The position numbers and the translations under genes were made by a program. The notes beneath the pieces are model-generated. The model did no database searches. It saw only the letters and a program-made list of their open reading frames with translations, and was not told where the DNA came from. A stretch of DNA of 64,000 bases from Pseudomonadota bacterium (lineage in GTDB: Bacteria > Pseudomonadota > Gammaproteobacteria > Acidiferrobacterales > Acidiferrobacteraceae). Where the stretch lies: positions 64,949 through 128,948 of the forward strand of contig JAJYDN010000002.1 of assembly GCA_021777535.1 (NCBI GenBank). The letters run 5' to 3'. This document shows, in pieces, positions 1 to 7,388 of this stretch; within the stretch, counting starts at the first letter, position 1, and each line of letters starts with the position of its first letter.

Positions 1-582
1 CGGTCCCGGACCCATCTGCTGCCGTCCCGGGCCGGGTCCGTAGAAGGGCTGCGCAGCGCCCCCCCCAAAGCGCGGTCCCATTTGCGGACCGCCAGGCCGG
101 AAGAAGGGCCGCGACGGGTAGGGATGCGCAAAATGGCGCCGCCACATATCATAATGTCCCATGAATGGCCGGTGCTGGCGCCACCAGCCAGGATGATGTA
201 TGGAATACCAGGGCGCCGCGTGCTGGCGCCACCACAGGAAATAGGGACGATAGGCCACGGTTGGCGGCGGCGGTCCATACAAGAGCGCAGGTGGCAGGTA
301 GGTACCCCCCGTTACGGCAAACCAGGGTCCCCCGAAGTTGCGGGTGTAGAACCAGGCCCCGTTTGCCCAGCGGTAATAGACGCCGCCTTCGCCGTATACA
401 TAGGCACCATAGGCCGACATGTAGTACACATCGAGCCCGTTTTCGAAGGTGAACACCGGCGCGGGCATGCCGATCCCGAGGTCCGTGGTGACATACCCTC
501 CCCCCATGGGGCCGTAGTAGCAGGCAGACAGCAGGCTCACCGCCAGGGCGCCAATCAGGGCGCGAATGATTCTTTTCTTCAT
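1..582 (-). CDS. aromatic-rich lipoprotein, 3' end beyond the left edge
   Basis: Reading leftward from an ATG at 582, 194 codons stay open to base 1, so the C-terminus lies outside the window. The protein starts MKKRIIRALIGALAVSLLSAC, a signal peptide with an LSAC lipobox, which predicts a lipoprotein with a lipidated Cys21. The next part (about residues 50-100) is rich in Tyr and Trp with the pattern VYYRWANGAWFY...GPW, followed by a PPPP turn. Such YxxGxWY/GPW repeats occur in many small uncharacterised proteobacterial envelope proteins. The tail is rich in Gly, Pro, Arg and Phe (RPFFRPGGPQMGPRF). No family with a known function was recognised. The opposite-strand readings over the same bases are low-complexity shadows. 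Confidence 0.75.
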   Translation of the reverse strand, partial: MKKRIIRALIGALAVSLLSACYYGPMGGGYVTTDLGIGMPAPVFTFENGLDVYYMSAYGAYVYGEGGVYYRWANGAWFYTRNFGGPWFAVTGGTYLPPALLYGPPPPTVAYRPYFLWWRQHAAPWYSIHHPGWWRQHRPFMGHYDMWRRHFAHPYPSRPFFRPGGPQMGPRFGGGAAQPFYGPGPGRQQMGPGP

Positions 583-1117
583 AGGTTGGAAGATCCGTGA
601 TTCCTTACGCGGGGACATGTTCCCATGTCGGGGTTTTCCGGTCCGCCCCACAAGCCGGTCATGTGCTCAATATAGGTAAAGTAAACGGAGAGGTAAAGGA
701 TCCCCCAAGGCCGTAAATCCATCCGTGCGCAGGGCTATCGGGGTAGAGGACGCGGCCCATCCGGTTTCGTCTTCCCCGTGGCCCCGTTTCCGCCGCCAGT
801 GCGATATCGCGGCCGTACGGGCCGAAGAAGCGCTCGTTGGCGTCCATCACGCGTTCAGGCGGATCATGCATACAAGGACCAGGCGAACTGACCGGAAAAG
901 ACACTGGATTGTGCGTACCGGCAGAGGGCGTAACGGGGATGCGGCGCAAGGATGGCCCCGCTGCGGCGCAACGGGCACGCATCGGCCCGCTCCGCGGATC
1001 GGGCACTCGCTTCGGCCGCCGGCAAAAACAGCAAGACGCCTCTTCTCACCAGTGTAGCCGATTCCACCCCCCCATCCAGGTTGGTGGTCATCCCGAAGGG
1101 ATCGAAACCGGGGAGAG
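583..1117. other. intergenic stretch, no convincing gene
   Basis: About 535 bases between the left-edge lipoprotein and the PLD-like gene. Open frames exist on both strands, but none has a Shine-Dalgarno sequence with sensible spacing or a recognisable domain. The stretch should contain the lipoprotein promoter on the minus strand. I saw no clear terminator. Confidence 0.5.
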
Positions 1118-2110
1118 GTGCGGGGCCGCGCGGACTGGATGTCGGTTGGGGACAAGGCTATCCTTTCCAGGAGGCCGGGGATGGCGTGCTCAAGGCGCCG
1201 CGGCGAGCCGCTCTGCACTTCTTCTCTCGAAAAATGGGACAGGCCGATTATGTTGTGGATTGAGCCCCAGGCGGGTGTGGCACCCATCGTGCATTTCATC
1301 GAACGGGCTCACACGCAGCTCGATGTCAATGCCTATCTATTGACGGATCGCCGCGTCCTGCGCGCGTTGCGCATGGCTGTGCGGCGTGGGGTGCATGTGC
1401 GTATCATCGTCGAACGCAATCCCTATGGCGCGCGCCCGGCGGCAGAGCTCTTGCGCATCCGGGCGACCGGCGCGCGGCTGCGGTTTCCGCCCGGGCGTTT
1501 TGCGCACCGGTATGTTTTCGATCATGCAAAGTACATGGTGAGCGGGCACGCGCTCGAAATCGGATCCGCCAATTTCACCTGGTCAACGTTTCACCGCGAC
1601 CGGGATTACATCTGGACGACGCAAGCACCGGGATTGGTATCGGCGGCGCAGACTATTTTTAATGCCGATTGGCGGCGCAAGCCGGCAGGGCCCGGCGTGA
1701 GGGACCGCTTCGTGGTGTCCCCGGGAGCCACGGGCGACCTCGTTCGGGCGATTCGCCAGCCCGGCACCGTCTGCATCGAATCGGAGGAAATGGGACGTGA
1801 TCGGGCGGTGTTGGCGGCGCTCTATGCCAAGGGCCGGCTTGCGCGTGTCGTGTTGCCGGCGCATTTGAGCCGCTATGACCGGGCAGTGGCGAAGCTCGTG
1901 GCGCGGTCCGGAGTGCTGGTGCGTTATCTGCATACGCCCATCGTCCATGCAAAGCTGATCGCGGGCCGCGGGATCGTCTATATGGGTTCGCAGAATTTCA
2001 CCTGGTCCAGCCTCAACCGCAATCGCGAGCTCGGCGTTTTTCTGCCGGGGCGTACCGGCGCCGAGGCCCGGGACCGCTGTGAGCGGGACTGGGAGAGCGC
2101 GACGCCCTGA
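1118..2110 (+). CDS. phospholipase D-like protein with two degenerate HKD motifs
   Basis: The protein has the two-lobed layout of the PLD superfamily (PLDc_2 type). The first lobe has IERAHTQLDVNAYLLTD and RRGVHVRIIVERN, leading to a motif with HAKYMVSG and then GSANFT. The second lobe has HAKLIAGR and then GSQNFT. In both lobes the catalytic His and Lys of HxK(x)4D and the downstream GSxN are present, but the Asp is Gly in the first and Arg in the second. The start is uncertain: the GTG at 1118 gives 330 residues, an ATG lies at 1139, and an ATG at 1250 begins just before the conserved domain. Family members include endonucleases and phospholipases; this one could be either, or have lost activity. 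It stands alone upstream of an alcohol dehydrogenase. Confidence 0.75.
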   Translation: MRGRADWMSVGDKAILSRRPGMACSRRRGEPLCTSSLEKWDRPIMLWIEPQAGVAPIVHFIERAHTQLDVNAYLLTDRRVLRALRMAVRRGVHVRIIVERNPYGARPAAELLRIRATGARLRFPPGRFAHRYVFDHAKYMVSGHALEIGSANFTWSTFHRDRDYIWTTQAPGLVSAAQTIFNADWRRKPAGPGVRDRFVVSPGATGDLVRAIRQPGTVCIESEEMGRDRAVLAALYAKGRLARVVLPAHLSRYDRAVAKLVARSGVLVRYLHTPIVHAKLIAGRGIVYMGSQNFTWSSLNRNRELGVFLPGRTGAEARDRCERDWESATP

Positions 2111-2246
2111 TAAGAAGGATGTGTGTTCGGGGTTTTCGGAACGCGCTCTGGTCTCCTGCTCCTGCCGGATGTCCTGGATCCCCCGGGGAGAGCCAGGGCT
2201 GGTTTTCTTCCGCTGTCGACGACCCCAATGTTAAGGAGAAAAGACC

Positions 2247-3263
2247 ATGGGCGAGAAAATCCGTGCATATGCAGCGCCCGAGCCAGGCGCGCTTCTTGAG
2301 ACTTTTATGCTGGAAGTAGGTCCCCTCCCGCCAGACGAGGTGGATATCACAGTCGAGCATTGCGGCATCTGCCATTCGGATCTGTCGATGATAGACAACG
2401 AATGGGGGTATACCCGTTACCCTTTGGTCGCCGGTCATGAGGTCATCGGGCGCATCAATGCCTGTGGAAATGCCGTCAAGGGTCTGCAGGTTGGGCAGCG
2501 CGTGGGGGTGGGCTGGTTCTCGCGCAGTTGCATGGTCTGCAGGCATTGCATGGGCGGTGATTACCATCTTTGTCCGCAGGTGGAGACGTTGATGGTGGCA
2601 CGGCACGGCGGTTTCTCGGAGCGCATCCGCTGTCACTGGGCGTGGGCCTCCGTGTTGCCGGACGCGCTTCCCGCAGCCACCAGCGGGCCGCTTTTTTGCG
2701 CGGGGAGCACGGTCTTTAGCCCGATCGCCGATCTGGGCGTGCGGCCGACGGACCATGTCGGTGTCATCGGGGTCGGCGGGCTTGGCCATCTGGCCGTGCA
2801 GTTCCTGCGCGCCTGGGGCTGCGCGGTGACGGCGTTCTCGTCGAACAGCACAAAACAGTCCGAAATCCGGAAATTCGGCGCCCACGCGGTCGTCGACAGC
2901 CACGATGCCGCCGCCCTCGATCAGTTGGCCGGCACGCTGGATTTTCTGCTGGTGACCACGAATGTCGCTCTCGACTGGTCACGTTATCTGCGGGCGTTGG
3001 CGCCCCATGGACGCCTGCATTTCGTCGGCGCGGTGCTAAAGCCGCTCGACATCGACGTCTTCGGGCTCATCGGCGGCGGGCGGCAGGTCTCGGGCTCGCC
3101 GCTTGGGCGGCCGACAACCACCTGGAAGATGCTGGAGTTCGCCGGACGCCACAAGGTGGCCCCGCAGGTCGAGCATTTCCCGATGTCGCGCATCAACGAC
3201 GCGATCGCCCGCGTACGTGCCGGCAAGGCCCGTTATCGTGTCGTGCTCGACGCCGATTTCTGA
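2247..3263 (+). CDS. zinc-dependent alcohol dehydrogenase (CAD/YahK-like)
   Basis: A 338-residue medium-chain dehydrogenase that should oxidise alcohols or reduce aldehydes with NAD(P)H in the cytoplasm. The catalytic zinc site is visible as GICHSD (Cys42) and GHE (His64/Glu65) with a later Cys in LFCAGST. The structural zinc site is Cys95-x2-Cys98-x2-Cys101-x7-Cys109. The nucleotide-binding loop is GVGGLGHLAVQF near residue 177, followed by SSNSTKQ, a Ser-rich strand end that in this family often goes with NADP preference. An AAGGAG site 10 bases upstream supports the ATG at 2247. The closest family is the cinnamyl/aryl-alcohol dehydrogenase-like group with broad aldehyde reductase activity; the real substrate cannot be told. 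It is monocistronic and ends in a hairpin shared with the convergent hydrolase gene. Confidence 0.9.
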   Translation: MGEKIRAYAAPEPGALLETFMLEVGPLPPDEVDITVEHCGICHSDLSMIDNEWGYTRYPLVAGHEVIGRINACGNAVKGLQVGQRVGVGWFSRSCMVCRHCMGGDYHLCPQVETLMVARHGGFSERIRCHWAWASVLPDALPAATSGPLFCAGSTVFSPIADLGVRPTDHVGVIGVGGLGHLAVQFLRAWGCAVTAFSSNSTKQSEIRKFGAHAVVDSHDAAALDQLAGTLDFLLVTTNVALDWSRYLRALAPHGRLHFVGAVLKPLDIDVFGLIGGGRQVSGSPLGRPTTTWKMLEFAGRHKVAPQVEHFPMSRINDAIARVRAGKARYRVVLDADF

Positions 3264-3271
3264 GAAACGGA

Positions 3272-3297
3272 CCCGTGTGCCGGTCCAGGCACACGGG
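3272..3297. terminator. bidirectional hairpin between convergent genes
   Basis: A 10-bp perfect inverted repeat, CCCGTGTGCC with GGCACACGGG around a 6-base loop, lies between the alcohol dehydrogenase and hydrolase stop codons. It has no long T-run, so it may act as a weak intrinsic terminator or an mRNA-end stabiliser for both genes. Confidence 0.6.
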
Positions 3298-3308
3298 GAT
3301 CTTGCATG

Positions 3309-4028
3309 TCAGGCGAAGATCTCGCTGAAGAAAGCCAGCATCGCCTGCCAGCTCCGCTGTGCCGCCACGGCGTTGTAGGCGAAGCCCTTTTCGGGCTGGT
3401 TACCGGCGCCCGGATTCGTGAAGCTATGGACGGCGCCGCTGTATTGCACGAACTGCCAGTCGGCTCCTGCCTTGCGCATCTCGTCCTGGAAGGCGGCCAC
3501 CTCTGGCGCCGGGACGAAAGGATCCTCGGCGCCGTGGAGGGCAAGGATCTTGGCTTTCAGTTTGCCGGCGGCGGCAGGAGTCTGGGTATTGAGTCCGCCA
3601 TGGAAGGTGACGACGCCCCTGATGTCGGCGCCTGAACGCGCAAGTTCCAGGGCGACTGTGCCGCCGAAGCAAAAGCCGATGGCGGCGATCTTGCTGCCTT
3701 CGCAGAGCGGATGGGCGCGGAGCGCGGAGAGTGCCGCGGACGCGCGCTGGCGCATCAGGGTACGATCGCCGCCGCGATAGTGATTCGCAGTTTGTGCGGC
3801 TTCTTCCATGCTTGTCGGCCGTTTGCCCTTGCCGAAGATGTCGCCCGCAAGTGCGATGTAACCTGCCTTGGCGAGATCGTTGCAGGCCGCCTTCTCATGA
3901 TCGGCAACCCCCATCCATTCGTGGAATACGAGGACGCCCGGGCGTTTCTTCTGGTTGGACTGGTCTACGGCGAGGAAACCTTCGAGGATGGTGCTGCCAT
4001 CTTTGTATTCGAACGCTGAGCCGGCCAT
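3309..4028 (-). CDS. dienelactone hydrolase family protein
   Basis: An alpha/beta hydrolase of the DLH family, expected to be cytoplasmic and to hydrolyse lactones or esters. The nucleophile motif is GFCFGG with Cys in place of Ser, as in true dienelactone hydrolases. The acid is in HGAEDPFVP and the histidine in VHSFTN near the C-terminus, giving the Cys-Asp-His triad. The ATG at 4028 was chosen because GGAGG lies 6 bases upstream; longer in-frame starts add a hydrophobic leader with no ribosome site. The substrate is unknown: chlorocatechol pathway neighbours are absent, so a general detoxifying role is more likely than aromatic degradation. Confidence 0.88.
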   Translation of the reverse strand: MAGSAFEYKDGSTILEGFLAVDQSNQKKRPGVLVFHEWMGVADHEKAACNDLAKAGYIALAGDIFGKGKRPTSMEEAAQTANHYRGGDRTLMRQRASAALSALRAHPLCEGSKIAAIGFCFGGTVALELARSGADIRGVVTFHGGLNTQTPAAAGKLKAKILALHGAEDPFVPAPEVAAFQDEMRKAGADWQFVQYSGAVHSFTNPGAGNQPEKGFAYNAVAAQRSWQAMLAFFSEIFA

Positions 4029-4127
4029 GATATTCCTCCAAAATAAAGAGAACAGTATACCGCAGGCGGTGGGTGCCAAGAGAAGACCTTGCTGCGGACT
4101 TGCAGGAGCCGGGTCGTCAAATCGTCC

Positions 4128-4745
4128 CTAGTGCGTACGCCGGAACAGGCAGTACGTGAACGCCTGGACCTGGTCGCGCGGTGTGCGATGGTGGATCTTT
4201 ATATGTTTTTCCAGTGCAAAGTCTGCGCCCAACGCGGCTGCGAGTTCGCCCGCCGAATAGCGGCACACCGGTAAGGAACTGCATTGTGTGGGGCCATCTT
4301 CGGCGAACGTGGCCATGATGACAAAACCGTCGGGCCTTAAGGCCTGGCGCAACGCCCGTCCATATGCCGACCGCTGTTCGGCCGATGCCATGAAGTGAAA
4401 CACCGCCCGATCATGCCAAAGCGAGAAGGCCCCTGCCGGCAGGGCTGCTCGCGTGATGTCGTCGGCGATCCAGTGGATGCTGTCTGCACGGTCACCCAGG
4501 CGTTCTTTGGTGATCCCGATGGCCCGCATGGATATGTCGAGTGCCGTGACCGCAGAAAACCCGCGCCCCAGGAGATCGTCCACGAATGTCGAAGCTCCTG
4601 CGCCGACATCGATGATGGGGGTCGTGGGGGGGAGATGCAGGGTGTCCAGCATGGCAAGGGCCGCGTCGTCATGCGGCTGGAACCAGCTTACCGTGTCGAA
4701 AGGTTTATTGGTGTATACCTGTTCCCAGTGCGTTTTCGAGTTCAT
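4128..4745 (-). CDS. class I SAM-dependent methyltransferase
   Basis: A 205-residue protein with a Rossmann-type methyltransferase core. It opens with HWEQVYTNKPFDTVSWFQP, an N-terminus seen in small methyltransferases of the Methyltransf_25/TehB-like group. Motif I is IIDVGAGASTFVDDLL, the acidic end of strand 2 is ALDIS, and motif II is WIADDIT. SAM binding is therefore well supported, but the acceptor is not identifiable. It lies between the hydrolase and the aldolase on the same strand, with 99 and 250 bases of spacing, so it is probably transcribed separately. No clear Shine-Dalgarno site is visible before the ATG. Confidence 0.85.
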   Translation of the reverse strand: MNSKTHWEQVYTNKPFDTVSWFQPHDDAALAMLDTLHLPPTTPIIDVGAGASTFVDDLLGRGFSAVTALDISMRAIGITKERLGDRADSIHWIADDITRAALPAGAFSLWHDRAVFHFMASAEQRSAYGRALRQALRPDGFVIMATFAEDGPTQCSSLPVCRYSAGELAAALGADFALEKHIKIHHRTPRDQVQAFTYCLFRRTH

Positions 4746-4995
4746 GAAGTGATGCCCGCAAGCCCGCCGATACCTGGAGTATAGGAAAGGAGTCTATCCG
4801 GGCGCCAGCGGTCATTCTCTTCCGTTAGGCTGTTTTTGCGCAGTAGTTGGGCAACCGATGCGCGCGGGGAGAGCGGAGCTTGATGGGGCAACCAGTTCTG
4901 CGGCGCGTCAAGCGGGGCGGGCGCCCACGAGATCGCCGCCCAGGCTCGTAGAGGAACCGAGCCGCTGCATGATGCCGCGCGGCCTTTTCTTGCCG

Positions 4996-6030
4996 TCATG
5001 CAGGCGGCTGGTAGGCGCCACGGCGCGCCATGCCATTGGCCGTGGCGCGTTGGTAGAGCAGTCTCTGTGCTGCGGCAGCCTGGCTTGCGTCGCCTTTCCA
5101 GAGCTCCATGGCTGGCTGCTGGATCGCCCGCGAGAAGGAAAAGGTGAGGGCCCAGGGTGCCTTGTCACGCCAGCGGACGTTCATCGCGTTCAGGCGTACC
5201 GAAGCCATCTCGGCACTTTGGCCTCCCGAAAGAAAAGCGATACCCGGGACCGCCGCAGGTACCGCGCGCAACAGAACCTTTACCGTCGTGTCCGCTACTT
5301 CTTCTACGCCGGCCTGAACGGGGCAGTCCGCTCCCGAGAGCACCATGTTCGGCTTCAGGATCATGCCTTCGAGAAGAACGCGCTGTTCATACAATTGGGC
5401 AAACACGCTGCGCAGTGCAGCCTCCGTGACCTCGGCGCACCGTTCCAGTGTGTGGTCCCCGTCCATGAGCACTTCAGGCTCGACGATGGGCACGAGACCC
5501 GCTTCCTGACACAAGCCGGCGTAGCGCGCAAGCCCGTGGGCGTTGGCTTCGAGGCAGCCGCGGCTCGGGATACCCTTGCCGATCGCAATGACGGCGCGCC
5601 ACTTGGCGAAGCGGGCGCCCATCTGCCGGTATTCGGCCAGCCGCTCGCGCAGCCGGTCCAGCCCTTCGGTGACCTTCTCCCCGGGGTGTGCGGCGAGATC
5701 CTTGGCGCCTGCATCCACCTTGATGCCCGCTATGATGCCGGCCTTTGCAAGCAGCATCAAAAACGCCGTCCCATCGCTTGCCGTCTGGCGGATGGTTTCA
5801 TCATACAAAATGGCGCTACTGATATGTTCGCCCAGGCCGGGTGTGGTGAGGATCAGTTCGCGCCACGCGCGGCGCGCATCCACGGTTTCGGGAATTCCGA
5901 GCTTGGCGAAGCGCCGGTTGGCAGTCGGATTGCTTTCGTCCATGGCGAGTATTCCCTTGCCCGCCTGCATCATCATCCGCGCCGTGCTGGCAAGGTCCTG
6001 CGCCACGGGGGTAAGTTCAAGCAAACCCAT
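4996..6030 (-). CDS. class I fructose-bisphosphate aldolase
   Basis: A 344-residue metal-independent aldolase that cleaves fructose-1,6-bisphosphate to dihydroxyacetone phosphate and glyceraldehyde-3-phosphate, or runs the reaction in reverse in gluconeogenesis and the Calvin cycle. The family signature is clear: GKGILAMDESNPTANRRF near the N-terminus, KWRAVIAIG, and the Schiff-base lysine in GMILKPNMV near residue 227, followed by FLSGGQS. The length matches the eukaryote-like class I enzymes. AGGAGG lies 7 bases before the ATG at 6030. With iPGM, PEP synthase and PDH components elsewhere in the window, it supports active triose and hexose interconversion. The gene appears monocistronic. Confidence 0.93.
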   Translation of the reverse strand: MGLLELTPVAQDLASTARMMMQAGKGILAMDESNPTANRRFAKLGIPETVDARRAWRELILTTPGLGEHISSAILYDETIRQTASDGTAFLMLLAKAGIIAGIKVDAGAKDLAAHPGEKVTEGLDRLRERLAEYRQMGARFAKWRAVIAIGKGIPSRGCLEANAHGLARYAGLCQEAGLVPIVEPEVLMDGDHTLERCAEVTEAALRSVFAQLYEQRVLLEGMILKPNMVLSGADCPVQAGVEEVADTTVKVLLRAVPAAVPGIAFLSGGQSAEMASVRLNAMNVRWRDKAPWALTFSFSRAIQQPAMELWKGDASQAAAAQRLLYQRATANGMARRGAYQPPA

Positions 6031-7388
6031 CTCGCACCTCCTTTTGTTCAGAAGGTCATTTGCATCCTGGCAGGCTTGCTCCAGATCGGCATGCCTGCCG
6101 TTCCGCTCGAGCCATTATACGAGCGCCGCGTGTTTCTGCAAGGGATCCCTTGGTGTCCCGTATGGCGGCCACCCGCTTTTTAGCCTGTTCATTTCGATGG
6201 CAATGGATACGGCACATCCGTGCATCGTTTGCGCATCCGGTGTTGGTATGTCGCGGGTGCGGTATATCGTTTGGGTGCAGGCAAGGTGCCGGAGGGCGGT
6301 AGAGCGGTACGCACGGGAGCGCCCATTCCCTTCTTGCGTACACGGCACGATGCGGTACTCTGGGTGGGTGCGATCGCCGCTAGTGCTGTTGCCATGTGTG
6401 TGGCTATCCGCACCGGAGTTTTCGCGGCCGTTCCACATGCATGGTGGCGGTCGCGAGTTTGCGCGAAGGCCTCGCGGCGTTTCATGGCGCCTCGCAAGGG
6501 CGAACGACCGCGGACTGCGCGGTGTATCGAACTTTGCGGCAGAGATCGCTCATTCCACGCGATGGGGAAGGAATGTGATCTCCATGCAGCTCGACGCCGC
6601 AAGAAGATTGGGCCGCCGGCGCGAGACACAACATCCGGGAAAGGGCCGCTGGCTTGCCCAACCACGGCTGCCCCGGACCCTCTGTTCAGAAACTTGACAC
6701 TCCGCACTTACCGTAAAGCTCAGGAGAAATCATGAGTTACCCCTTTCTCATGCTGTCATGAGCCAACACCTTGTAATTTTCCAGAAACAGTTGGGTACGC
6801 ACCCCCGGAATTTGTGTCGAGCCCGCCTTTACACCATGACCGAGCTGGCTTCGCGCGCCTTTCTGCGCCAGTCGTCGCGTTGAAGTTTTCCTCGTAATAA
6901 CAAGGGCATAGAAAGGCATCTGCGGATTGGCACAAAATTTGATAGGGACGCATGCATAGGGGAACACGGGATGGCGAAAGTGCGTTGCCCATGGCTCCCG
7001 CATGAGGGGATTGGGCGCGCGGGTTATGCGTTTTTGCAGCAGAGGCAGCAGTCCAGGCCGGGATTCCTGGAAGTGATGGCCATTTCGGATGACATGGCAA
7101 TGGCGGAAATCCCTTCCCGGGCCGCCGCGGCAGGGCCGGAGGCCCTGAAGAAACCGGAGCCCGCGCGGTTACCGGCGCTGCGCGAAAGCAGGATCACCGA
7201 CGCCCCTGGGGGTCCTGACCGGCTCGCGAGTATCACCCGGTCCGGCAGGGCCGCCTGCGCGGGCAAATCGCCCCAGCAACGCGTTTCTCAGAGGCTTTCC
7301 ACGGCACGATCTGGCGGGACAAAAGGCCCCGTTCGGGGATAAAAAAACGGGCAGAGGCCCGCATTCCATCGACATAAGGAGACGTCTT
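6031..7388. other. 1.36-kb stretch without a convincing gene
   Basis: Long open frames exist on both strands at 6189-6735, and shorter ones at 6737-7342. None shows a domain, a signal peptide or a good ribosome site, and the overlapping frames have Arg/Pro/His-rich translations typical of GC-rich non-coding DNA. A TTGACA hexamer at 6694 precedes an AGGAG site and a nine-codon ORF (MSYPFLMLS, 6732-6761), which may be the start of a lost gene or a leader. The last 60 bases hold two short hairpins (CCCC/GGGG and CGGGC/GCCCG) and the AAGGAG of the amyloid-repeat gene, so its promoter is probably here. Confidence 0.5.

Noticed and set aside
82-600. Plus-strand open frame of 172 codons at the left edge
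   Set aside because: It is the shadow of the lipoprotein on the other strand, which has a signal peptide, lipobox and coherent Tyr/Trp pattern.
659-1006. Minus-strand frame containing MDANERFFGPYGRD
   Set aside because: Partly protein-like but no ribosome site, no domain, and it ends in a low-complexity tail.
4742-4999. Minus-strand frame between the methyltransferase and aldolase genes
   Set aside because: No domain and no ribosome site; composition unlike its neighbours.
6189-6735. Overlapping frames of about 170 codons on both strands
   Set aside because: Arg/Pro/His-rich, no start signal and no family; typical of GC-rich non-coding DNA.
6732-6761. Nine-codon ORF MSYPFLMLS with an AGGAG site
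   Set aside because: Too short to support as a gene; noted as a possible leader or remnant.
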